A stretch of DNA of 19,050 nt from NCBI GenBank assembly GCA_001275005.1, contig JWZX01000316.1, positions 1 to 19,050 on the forward strand, in the 5' to 3' direction. The position numbers were made by a program, and so were the translations under genes. Shown here piece by piece: positions 8,356 to 15,880 of the stretch (position 1 is its first letter; every line of letters starts with the position of its first letter). Under the pieces are notes generated by a model. That model was not told where the DNA came from, did not search any database, and was given only the letters and a program-made list of their open reading frames with translations. Source of the stretch: Chrysochromulina tobinii. Lineage: Eukaryota; Haptophyta; Prymnesiales; Chrysochromulinaceae.

Positions 8356-8606
8356 GTGTTGAGCGGAGCCGCAAGGAGAACCTCGCGACGTTTCTATTTT
8401 TGTCCCCAATTTCTTTTGGAAACCTCATACATACATGTACATGTACAGTAGGCTTTGGAAAGGAAGTTCGAAATCTGGATCTAGTACACCCCTTTCTGGG
8501 CAACTTTCAGATGCGCAGGGGCTTCTCGCCTCTAGGTCCGTCCTTCTGCAACTCCTTCGGCGACGCTTTTGCGCGGCCCGCTGGCCGAGAATAGGTCACG
8601 CAGGCG
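8356..8606. promoter_or_regulatory. Bidirectional intergenic region with TACATGTACATGTA palindrome
   Basis: The 251 bp between the divergent SGNH hydrolase and DENN gene starts must carry both promoters, unless one gene has further 5' exons. A perfect 14-bp palindrome built of two ACATGT-type units lies at 8432-8445. It could be a dimeric transcription-factor site. No TATA box is evident. Confidence 0.4.
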
Positions 8607-10809
8607 ATGGACCTCGCCGTCTTCCTCCTCGAAGGTCCGTTGGTTTCCCTTCCCGCACCATCGGCAGCCGATCCATCATCGCCGGAGCACACCTCCATCT
8701 CGATGCCTACCTCCATCAGCGCTGCATGGCGGGCATTCGTGACGCCATCTGCCGCGCCGCGAGCTCCGCCGTCCAAGCGCATTTGCGACCGCCGCACCGC
8801 GGCCTTGCCTGCTTCTGCGTTCACAGACAAGGAGGTCCACGTGCGCTTTCGGTACCCAGCGACAGCAGACCCGCCGCCGCGCCTGGCCGCGTTTGCATTT
8901 CCCGAGTCCATCGATGAGGAGCTCCTCGACCAGCCGCGCGACGTGTGCTTCTGCTTGACGCTCTCGGACGGCAGCCGCGTGCACGGCTCGGCTCTCCAGA
9001 TGTGTGATCCGGATCCGGCCGCGTCGGACCGTGTTACCGTGCGCGCGCTCGTGCTGCTCTCGAAGTGGCCTTGTTACGAGGCCTGGAAGACGCTGCTGCA
9101 CACGATCTTCTCGCGGCGCGATGAGCTCTGGCCAGCGGACGCGCCGCTCTCGCCGAGCGGGCGGGCGCGCTTTCCAGAGGCCTCTTTGGACGCCTCGTCG
9201 CCAAGCCTGGTGACACTACTCGAGCAGACGGCGTCGGTGCTTCGTCAGTCGGGCCAGGAGCTCGGCTGGATGACGACGCACCCATTATGGCTCCCGACGC
9301 CTCTCGCGCCGCTCTTCCGCTCGCTCCGGTGGCAGCCGGCCGAAGCGGCGTACCTGCTCACCTGCGTACTCACCGACCAGCGAGTGCTGCTTCACTCTGA
9401 GGATGCGCACCGCCTCTACTGCAGCGCGTGCGCGCTCAAGGCGCTGATCACGCCGCTTGAGACCTCGACGATTTTCATACCGCTGCTGCCGCAGCACCTC
9501 ATGTCGGCCGACGAGGCGGGCACGCTCCTGTGCGACTGCACGAGACCATACCTCATCGGCTGCTCGACGGCGCTCCTGAGCTCGATGGGACGATCGCCTT
9601 CCTCCGAGGTCGTCCTTGTGGACCTCGATCGCGGCCAGGTGAGTCTCGTCAATTGCCTCTGAGGCCTCTGATTGCCACTGATGACCACTGATGGATCTCC
9701 TCAATCCGCGCGGCCTCGATCGCGGCCAGGTGCGCCGCGTACCCGACACGGCGTGGTTCGACGCGAAGCGGCCGCCCTTTGCGTCGCTCGTCGCCGAGCT
9801 CAGCCAGTGCATGGGCAGTTGTGGCCTACCCAAGGGCAGCCCAGGCGGCACCACCCAATTCAGAGGGTTGCGCGCGCAGGCGGCGTGTGCTCGCTTTATC
9901 GTGGATCTCCTCAATCCTCGCGACGGATTCCTTGGACAGTCTACCGCGGCGGCGGACATGGACGCGCTCTCGCGCCTCGAGCTGCTTCAACGGCTGGCTG
10001 ACGAGGCCGTGGCGCGCGCGCAGCAGGATAAGACACGCATCGAGGCCGAAGCGCTCGGAGTGCTGCGTAGCGCAATCCATCTAAGCGTCGGAGCCATGCT
10101 TGCAGGCGTGTGCGCCGACGCCGCCGAACGCCTCGCCACGGCGAGCGGCGGAAGCAGCGGACCCGCTCCGTGGCATGCGGGTCGGCCGATGCTAGTCGAC
10201 GCGCTCATCGCCGACACAGCGGACGCACGCGAACCGGACTGCTGCGGCGCGCTGGCACAGATCTACGCCGCCCAACCATTTCGGGAGTGGTGGGGAGAGC
10301 CGGCACGCTCCCGCTCGCGCGCGCCAGAGCGCTTGCAATGGCTTCACTTCCGCGCGAAGCACATCGACCTGATCGAATACCTTCGTGAAAACCACAAGTC
10401 GCTTAAGGTGCTCGAGCGCTCCGTCGAAGAGCGACTCTACGCTGTCTGGGGCGACGAGGCAGAGATGGAGGCGGACGCGCCCGACGCGCCCGACGCGCCC
10501 GACGCCGAGGCTGATGATGTGGCTGATGATGGGGAAGTGGCCGAGGCCGAGACGGCTCAGGCGGCCCTGGATGAGGCTAAGGCGGCTTTGGCCGAGGCCG
10601 AGGCAGCCTTGGTCGCGGCCGAGACGGCTCAGGCGACCGATGCCGAGACGGACGAGGCCAAGGCGGAGGAAGCCAAGGCGGACGATGCACCGACGCTGCC
10701 TGCAGACGATGCCGACACATCGGCCGTGCAGGGTGGCGCTTTGATGGAGCCGCCGCAGCCGGCTGCCTCACTGCCACCGCTTCCATTGCAGACGGAGGTG
10801 GAGATCTGA
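8607..10809 (+). CDS. DENN domain-containing protein (join 8607-9638, 9730-10809)
   Basis: The two exons join in phase 0 to give 703 aa. The start ATG 8607 has G at -3 and +4. The uDENN part includes VHVRFRYP and FAFPESIDEELL. The cDENN part has VLLSKWPCYEAW, then LFRSLRW, LLTCVLTDQRVLLHS, FIPLLPQHL and PYLIGCS, and ends VVLVDLDRGQ. Exon 2 gives the dDENN-like part (VRRVPDTAWFD, later QAACARFIVDLL, then an Arg-rich helical stretch ending near 10440). DENN proteins are usually guanine-nucleotide exchange factors for Rab GTPases in membrane traffic; which Rab is unknown. The C-terminal 120 residues are an acidic Ala/Asp/Glu helix with a three-fold 9-bp repeat (DAP) at 10474-10500, and end in a Pro-rich tail. 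The family call is firm and the exact subfamily open. Confidence 0.9.
9623..9641 (+). repeat. 19-bp direct repeat at the DENN donor site
   Basis: CCTCGATCGCGGCCAGGTG spans the exon 1/intron junction and recurs exactly at 9714-9732 across the intron/exon 2 junction, 91 bp away. The intron length equals the repeat offset. Confidence 0.95.
9639..9729 (+). other. 91-bp GT-AG intron in the DENN gene
   Basis: The donor is CAG|GTGAGT and the acceptor CCAG|GTG. Removal joins two frames in phase 0 and restores DLDRGQ-VRRVPD, whereas reading through stops after six codons. Inside are four near-tandem units of about 10 bp (9655-9693) of the form GCCTCTGATT or GCCACTGATG. Their CTGAT cores fit a branch-point consensus. 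Confidence 0.85.
9714..9732 (+). repeat. 19-bp direct repeat at the DENN acceptor site
   Basis: This is the second exact copy of the sequence at 9623-9641. The AGGT inside it works as acceptor plus first exon base here and as exon end plus donor in the other copy. Confidence 0.95.
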
Positions 10810-11281
10810 GCCGAGCGGAGAGGCGTAGTGCGTACGATGCGCGAAGGGTGGCAACTGACAGTGTCGGCCGGCGGATGTCCCTCTTATCCGGCGGGGGAGC
10901 GCCGGGCTCAAGGCGTCAACCTCAATCCCGTCAGAACTTCTCACAAAATTACCGCCACGTCAATCTATGACGGAACAGTGTTAGGAATCCGTACACCGTC
11001 AGGCGGACGCCCCGCCCGGAGATTCATCTTAGTTCGCTTACTTTTCATCTTCTTACATCTTAGAAACCCGACCGACCTCGATCCTCGTGTGCTACCGAGA
11101 CGAGCTACTACTGTACTACACTCTCATGTACACTGTCTCTACAGCATTCAGTCCGGGGCGCACACGGCAGCAGCTGTACCGTACAGTACCGGGTACAGCA
11201 CTGGAGTCAAGCTTATACAGATGGTGGTGGACCGCTGACTCGCGCACCGCTCAACTTAAAGAACCCGCGCCAAGGTCGACG
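10810..11281. other. Convergent 3' region between DENN gene and minus-strand gene
   Basis: These 472 bp hold the 3' ends of two converging genes. A cluster of GTAC words (about 11170-11205) is present. I see no protein with coding character, no RNA gene and no clear terminator. Confidence 0.5.
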
Positions 11282-12115
11282 CTACTGTGGCGTCATCGGT
11301 CGCGTATTATAATAGCCACTGCAGAGAACGCGCGGAGAGCCATGGGCTGTGGCCGGGCGAGGGCCAAAGTCCATCGCGGTGGTCACCATAAACGACGAAA
11401 ACTTGGCCGACTCATCGAAGGGAACACCAAAAAGAGGGTTGCGGCCTTCCATCCTTCCGAAGGACGGCCGTCCGAAGGAGCCTTCCATCGAAGGAGGCGA
11501 TGCACAATTCTTCCACTGAGGAAGCTGGCGCTCATTGTCGGAGATGGGCAGATGATTCTTATCCTCGATGGCTTGTGGATATAACCCTAAGTCCGATTCC
11601 CATGACCCACGCCTTGGCGACGACGTCGATGGGCGGCCCATAAAAAAGGAGTTGGCATTGCGACGAAAGTTCGCAACTGCCGGGTGTGGCTGGCCCAGCC
11701 CACTGAAGAGGGTGGGACGGCCGTATGGTAGCGGCGTATAAGGAGGCGCCTGATCGCCCAGCATCCGAGCTGGACAGAGCCGGTAGGCAGGATCGTGGTA
11801 GACCGCTGGCTCCGGGTCTGGTAGAACTCTGGAGGCATGCATGGTGTTGCCCATGCACGGGTGAAGCGGGCCGTGACCTGGCTCGACCGTTCGCGGCGAG
11901 TTTGGGCGAGGCGTACATGATCTTGTTAGCCGAGCTGCGTTCTCCTGCATTCTCTGCAGAGCTCGCGATGGATGCGACTCCAGGAGAGCACGCGCCTTCT
12001 CTCGCTGGGCCGTCAGTGTGAGCCGTCCGGATGCTCGCCTCTCCACTGCGTCCCTGATATCAATGGCACTCATAGGCGTCGAAGGACCCGCGGGAACAAA
12101 AAAAGGAGCTGGCAT
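11282..12115 (-). CDS. Unrecognised Pro/Ser/Arg-rich protein
   Basis: 277 aa from ATG 12115 (G at -3); another in-frame ATG lies at 12073. I recognise no domain. The first quarter has a possible helix (IDIRDAVERRASGRL, then QREKARALLES). The rest is Pro/Ser/Arg-rich and probably disordered, with short motifs such as RPTLFSGLG, RPATAHGSP and GYYNTRPMTPQ at the C-terminus. Such RPxT/S-rich proteins occur among cytoskeletal and flagellar proteins, but that link is only suggestive. The gene is divergent from the EF-hand-like gene at 12484. Its start codon lies in the loop of a perfect inverted repeat, and the loop sequence recurs at 11642-11672 inside the gene in a different reading frame. An intron or a shorter real gene is possible. 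Confidence 0.5.
   Translation of the reverse strand: MPAPFFVPAGPSTPMSAIDIRDAVERRASGRLTLTAQREKARALLESHPSRALQRMQENAARLTRSCTPRPNSPRTVEPGHGPLHPCMGNTMHASRVLPDPEPAVYHDPAYRLCPARMLGDQAPPYTPLPYGRPTLFSGLGQPHPAVANFRRNANSFFMGRPSTSSPRRGSWESDLGLYPQAIEDKNHLPISDNERQLPQWKNCASPPSMEGSFGRPSFGRMEGRNPLFGVPFDESAKFSSFMVTTAMDFGPRPATAHGSPRVLCSGYYNTRPMTPQ
11642..11672. repeat. 31-bp dispersed repeat, internal copy
   Basis: It matches 12098-12129 almost perfectly: one substitution (T/C at 11652) and one difference in A-run length. The offset at the right end is 457 bp, not a multiple of three, so on the minus strand the two copies are read in different frames (NFRRNANSFF here, TFVAMPAPFF at the gene start). Confidence 0.9.
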
Positions 12116-12135
12116 TGCGACGAAAGTTCCCGCGG
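12088..12135 (-). promoter_or_regulatory. Perfect 10-bp inverted repeat enclosing a start codon
   Basis: The arms CCGCGGGAAC (12088-12097) and GTTCCCGCGG (12126-12135) are exact reverse complements around a 28-nt loop that contains ATG 12115 of the minus-strand gene and a T7 run. If transcription starts upstream of 12135, the mRNA would form a strong hairpin with the AUG in its loop. The loop is also the sequence repeated at 11642-11672. Confidence 0.6.
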
Positions 12136-12483
12136 ACGCGTGCTGCACACACACGCCCGCGCACGCGGCCTACGTGCGAAGCACAAATGTGTCGCGATCC
12201 CTTGAGTATCCGTCGAGAAAGCGAACAGCTCCGAGACGCACGTGTGGCAAGTTGCGCGTCAAGTTGCGCACGAAACAAGTTTGAAGCTTTGAACAGAAAA
12301 AACCCCAGAAAGTCAAACGAAACCACAACGCAGCGTGGCGGTATGTGCGCGTCGTGGGATTTGTACAGAAGGCCTTGCGCGTGCGTGCCGGCGAGTGCAC
12401 AGATTTCGTTTCTTGGTGGAAATTCCCACACAGCGATCAACTGACACAAACGACGATGATTGCTCGAGAGGAAAGTGAAACCG
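12136..12483. promoter_or_regulatory. Bidirectional promoter region
   Basis: About 350 bp lie between divergent ATGs at 12115 (-) and 12484 (+). A 12-bp tandem duplication, CAAGTTGCGCGT then CAAGTTGCGCAC (12248-12271), is followed by a third partial match, CAAGTTTG. These may be factor-binding sites. No TATA box is obvious. Confidence 0.4.
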
Positions 12484-13653
12484 ATGTCACATGCAACGCG
12501 CCGCGTCGCGTCGCCCGCCGCGGCTTCCTTCGAGACTACGGAGAACAGCAGGCCATTGCGCATCCCGCGAGCGATTGTGATGCGCACGCGCGACGAGCTG
12601 TTCGATCTGTTCGCGAGAAAGACTCCTGCATCGATGACGGATAAATTGTTTGAATGGTCCGGTCGGACAGACGTGATTGACAAGGAGTGCTTCGTCAGGC
12701 TCGGAGCAGCACTTCTCGGTGATGATGAAGGCAAGCGTCTACGGGAGATTGAAGCGGTCTTCGATTATATCGACATGCTAGATGGCGAGCAAGATGATAC
12801 AATCAACTTTTTGGAACTGATCCGGCGGGCGCGCCATGAAGTGCACTTTGCTGGGAAGCTGAAGATCAATCTCCAAAAGCCCATCGTCATTGGCAACAAA
12901 TCGCTCGCCAAATACGAGGAGAACTACAAGAAGAAAACGGATGCACACGTACGAGAGTACGCAAGGTGGGCCGCTGGCGCGCTTGACAAGGACCATCGCG
13001 ATGGGTTGAAGGGGATCATTACGCACCGTCGGATGGAGATGGGCAAAATGCAACAGCGAAATGACGTTACTCAGAGCAAGTACGAGTATCTGCACATGCC
13101 CGGTGGGATAACTGCGTCACCGCGCGCCGCGCATTTCCAGAGGCTCCGACCATCCTTGATGCATTCGGCCTCGACGGGCTCTTTCGCCTGCCGATCGATA
13201 TCTATCCCCAGCCGGCCCACAACGTCGGGCAGTCTGATTCTGCCTTCAGCTGCCTTGAATGAAATCGGCACATTGGCACATAGGCACTCTGACCATATCG
13301 TAAGAAGCTTCGTGCCCGAGAGCTCGCAGATGCGCAGGGCTACGTCGTCGGCTAGCTTTTCTTCTTTGCTCGGCGAACTTCCGCAGAGCCGACCGTTGAC
13401 ATCGATGTCGGCACCCGGGCTGGCTTCGATGTCGGCACCCGTGCTGTCTATGCCCTTTGCACTCCAGGAGCCGACGCGGTCGTCCACGCCATGTTCCAGC
13501 ATGTCCAACCCAATGCTGAGCCCAACGACTTCTCGTCCGGCTTCTCGTTCGAAAGTACCGCCGGAGTATCGGAATGTACCTGCCTCCTACATGATCCTAA
13601 AGCCAAGGGAGGGGACGATCTCTCCATCAGGAGACATACTTGGACCCGGCTAG
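12484..13653 (+). CDS. Unrecognised protein with EF-hand-like segment and Ser/Pro-rich tail
   Basis: 389 aa from ATG 12484, which has a weak start context; ATG 12580 is an alternative. Residues about 35-125 form helices. The part around 60-115 (FEWSGRTDVIDKECFVRLGA, then EIEAVFDYIDMLDGE and TINFLELIRRAR) follows the helix-loop-helix pattern of an EF-hand pair. The second loop carries an insertion and lacks ideal 1-3-5-12 spacing, so calcium binding is doubtful. A Lys-rich helical stretch follows (KYEENYKKKTDAHVREYARW). From about residue 195 the protein is Ser/Pro/Arg-rich and probably disordered, with an 8-residue repeat (SMSAPGLA, SMSAPVLS). Its partner on the opposite strand is also a basic Pro/Ser-rich protein. 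A calcium-linked cytoskeletal or signalling adaptor is possible but unproven. Confidence 0.65.
   Translation: MSHATRRVASPAAASFETTENSRPLRIPRAIVMRTRDELFDLFARKTPASMTDKLFEWSGRTDVIDKECFVRLGAALLGDDEGKRLREIEAVFDYIDMLDGEQDDTINFLELIRRARHEVHFAGKLKINLQKPIVIGNKSLAKYEENYKKKTDAHVREYARWAAGALDKDHRDGLKGIITHRRMEMGKMQQRNDVTQSKYEYLHMPGGITASPRAAHFQRLRPSLMHSASTGSFACRSISIPSRPTTSGSLILPSAALNEIGTLAHRHSDHIVRSFVPESSQMRRATSSASFSSLLGELPQSRPLTSMSAPGLASMSAPVLSMPFALQEPTRSSTPCSSMSNPMLSPTTSRPASRSKVPPEYRNVPASYMILKPREGTISPSGDILGPG
13402..13441 (+). repeat. 24-bp tandem repeat in coding sequence
   Basis: TCGATGTCGGCACCCG occurs at 13402-13417 and 13426-13441, an offset of 24 bp or eight codons, giving a duplicated SMSAP motif in the disordered tail. 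Confidence 0.9.
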
Positions 13654-13960
13654 TTTCGCCCCGGGCATACAAACATGCGTCATGCCGTGCCGGGGATGCC
13701 GTCCGCTCCTGATACTACGCGCCGGCGGTAACTGCTGTCTGCTCATCATTCCAGGGGGCTAGCCATCTCTTGGTCACTCTGGCCCCGATGCCGAAATGGA
13801 CCGGAACGGTGGGGGTCCACCGCCAAGAAATACTGAGCGAGCCACGGTCCCGACGTTTTACCGATGCAGCCTTCACACTGCACCTTCATTCACACCACCT
13901 TTCACACCACCATTCGCGGTGCGACCTCGTCGGCTCGGAGCGTCGGACGGCCGCAATAGA
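13654..13960 (+). other. Intergenic/5' region of the EF-hand-CAP gene
   Basis: This lies between two same-strand genes. The frame of the downstream gene is open back to ATG 13796, which would add 55 Pro/Arg-rich residues. I treat this as 5' UTR because ATG 13961 begins a good N-myristoylation signal in a stronger context. CTTTCACACCACCATTC-type words repeat near 13890-13915. Confidence 0.45.
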
Positions 13961-15127
13961 ATGGGCGCTGGCGCCAGCACCTCGTCGTCCTCTGTGCCGC
14001 TTCCGCCCCAGGAGGCCATGGATGCCTACCATGGGTGGACGAAGAAGGCGCTCGAGGCCCTCTCGACAGCCGATACGAATGGTGACGGCCGACTGCAGGT
14101 CAGTGAGCTGGCAGAGGCGCTGCAGAGCTACGGGCATTCATATGCGGAGCGCAAGGCCAAAGGCCTATGCATAGCCTTTGGTACTGAATTCTCCGGTGAG
14201 GCGCTGAGCAAGAAGGAGTTCGTGGCAGCGGTGAGCGAACTGAACACATTCGTACAGCAACTGGCCACCGCAAAGCCCAAGGAGCAGAAGGGGGACCCTG
14301 CAGCAGCGAGCAATGGAGCGGCGTCGCCGGCGGCACCGGCGTCACTCCTTGACGCTGGCATCTTCGAGGAGATGAACCTTGCACGAACCAAGCCTGCAGA
14401 GTATGCCGCATTCATCGAGCCACGCCTCGCATACTTCGACGGCAACGCGTACTTGGCGCCCGGCCAAAAGATTAAGCTGCTCACCCAGGAGGGCGCGAGC
14501 GCGGTGAGCGAGCTGGTCGCCTTCCTCAAGAAGCAGGGCGCGCTCGCGCCCTATACGAGCGTCTCCGCGGGCATGAGCCGCGCGGCGCTCGAACACGTCT
14601 TGGACTGCGGGCCTCTCGGGCTTCTGGGGCACGACGGCTCCGACGGGTCGACCCCGTTCGACAGGCTGAACCGGCACGGCAAGTGGGAGGAGTCGGCGGG
14701 CGAGAACATCAATTACGGGGCGACAGAGGCTCGAGACGTGGTCATCCAGCTTCTCATCGATGACGGCGTGCCAAGCCGTGGCCACCGCAACAATATCTTT
14801 TCCAAGGACTTTACAGTAGTGGGCGTCGCCTCGGGACAGCATACACAATTTGGCACCATGCAGTGCATCACGTTCGCGGGTCGCTTTCACGAGAAGGGCT
14901 CGCCCGGCTACAAGTCAGCTTCGGCACCGGCGCTCACTCCCCGCCTTGGGCCCCCACCAACCGCCCCCGGTGGCGCGCAGATCGTCGTTCCGCCAGGCGG
15001 TAAGAAGGCCGTCTCCATACAGGTATCCATCTCGGATGGAAAGAAGACGACGACCACTACGACCACGGTCACCGATGCCAGCGGCGGCACGCAAACCTTT
15101 GTCGAGTCGATGGTCGATTCGGCATAG
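13961..15127 (+). CDS. EF-hand plus CAP/SCP domain fusion, probably N-myristoylated
   Basis: 388 aa from ATG 13961 (A at -3, G at +4). The N-terminus MGAGAST fits the myristoylation rule (Gly2, Ser6), and no signal peptide is present. Residues 38-49 are a canonical EF-hand loop, DTNGDGRLQVSE, with Asp, Asn, Asp and the position-12 Glu in place; a second, degenerate hand follows (FSGEALSKKEF). After an Ala-rich linker comes a YkwD-like CAP domain: EMNLARTKPAEYA, then LLGHDGSDGSTPFDRL, SAGENINYG, and SRGHRNNIFSKDFTVVGV. The two His and two Glu that line the CAP cavity appear present. The tail is Pro-rich with a Thr7 run. CAP proteins are normally secreted; a calcium-binding, lipid-anchored cytoplasmic form would be unusual. 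An extended start at 13796 would abolish the myristoylation site. Confidence 0.85.
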   Translation: MGAGASTSSSSVPLPPQEAMDAYHGWTKKALEALSTADTNGDGRLQVSELAEALQSYGHSYAERKAKGLCIAFGTEFSGEALSKKEFVAAVSELNTFVQQLATAKPKEQKGDPAAASNGAASPAAPASLLDAGIFEEMNLARTKPAEYAAFIEPRLAYFDGNAYLAPGQKIKLLTQEGASAVSELVAFLKKQGALAPYTSVSAGMSRAALEHVLDCGPLGLLGHDGSDGSTPFDRLNRHGKWEESAGENINYGATEARDVVIQLLIDDGVPSRGHRNNIFSKDFTVVGVASGQHTQFGTMQCITFAGRFHEKGSPGYKSASAPALTPRLGPPPTAPGGAQIVVPPGGKKAVSIQVSISDGKKTTTTTTTVTDASGGTQTFVESMVDSA

Positions 15128-15454
15128 GAGCGGCTCTTTTCAGATTGACATCTAGACCACGTGTGGCCACGCCTGTCAGTTCGATAAGTCGGAGGTCGGC
15201 CTTCGCGAAGGCTGTACTGACTACTGTCATGACGCGAACGCCCCGCACGGCCCATCCCAATCCCCATTGCACTGCGCCACTGCCGTATCGAAATCGGTAT
15301 CGGTGGAGGGTTCGAGTTCCGTTCTGTCGCCGCGCCTGCCGAGCCACAACGCACGACGGTCGTCTTTCGCTCGGAACGGAACGAAGATACAAGTAGTCAT
15401 TAGAACGTCACACACCGCCGTCGCAGATAGAGCCCAGTTGTACACCGGCTCACC

Positions 15455-15486
15455 GGTCAACTGACTGACTGTCAGTTGGGTTGACC
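15455..15486. repeat. Imperfect palindrome
   Basis: GGTCAAC + TGAC on the left and GTCA + GTTG + GGTTGACC on the right can pair with a small bulge. CTCACCGG also lies on both sides (15449-15456 and 15486-15493). It sits between two convergent stop codons, where it could affect 3' end formation. Confidence 0.5.
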
Positions 15487-15493
15487 TCACCGG

Positions 15494-15526
15494 CCAGAGA
15501 CATCACACGCCCAGAGACATCACACG
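15494..15526. repeat. 16-bp tandem repeat
   Basis: CCAGAGACATCACACG occurs at 15494-15509 and 15511-15526, exact and one base apart, in non-coding sequence. Confidence 0.95.
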
Positions 15527-15880
15527 GGCAACGCCCACGTGAGAGTCACTCCCTGGCCGGTGCCCACCGAGAAACGGCTCCGCTTCGCCTCGGCTCCGTC
15601 GGCGTTGACGCAACACTCTCCATTGGCGCTGTTTCAACTCCCACTTCGACACGCAGGCCGAGACGCGGGCGCCATGGCGGGCGCCCAGGGCGGAGGATCC
15701 TCAAGACGAGCGCAGCCCGAGTAGCACAGCGTGTGGCGTCCCCGGCGCCACTGACTGGACTAGACGAGAGAACGTCGCACACCCGACGGGCCATCAACGG
15801 CACGCGAGCGTTGACTTGGCATGCCCAGGCTCGGGAGCTCATGCGCAGACCCTGGCAGCTGAGGCATAGCCTTTGAGGAG

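Larger units (their letters stand above)
15128..15880. other. Long convergent 3' intergenic region
   Basis: About 750 bp separate the stops of the EF-hand-CAP gene (+) and GH3 gene (-). Several frames are open here, but their Arg/Pro/Ser composition looks non-coding. I found a tandem 16-bp repeat and an imperfect palindrome (listed separately), and no tRNA or clear poly(A) signal. Confidence 0.5.

Noticed and set aside
11087-11584. 165-codon plus-strand ORF
   Set aside because: It has no recognisable features and runs antisense into the minus-strand gene that has the better composition.
15304-15318. GGTTCGAGTTCC, similar to a tRNA B box
   Set aside because: It deviates from the B-box consensus, and no A box or cloverleaf can be built upstream.
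15481-15876. 131-codon plus-strand ORF in the convergent region
   Set aside because: Arg/Thr/His-rich composition, no domain, and overlap with non-coding repeats; more likely chance.
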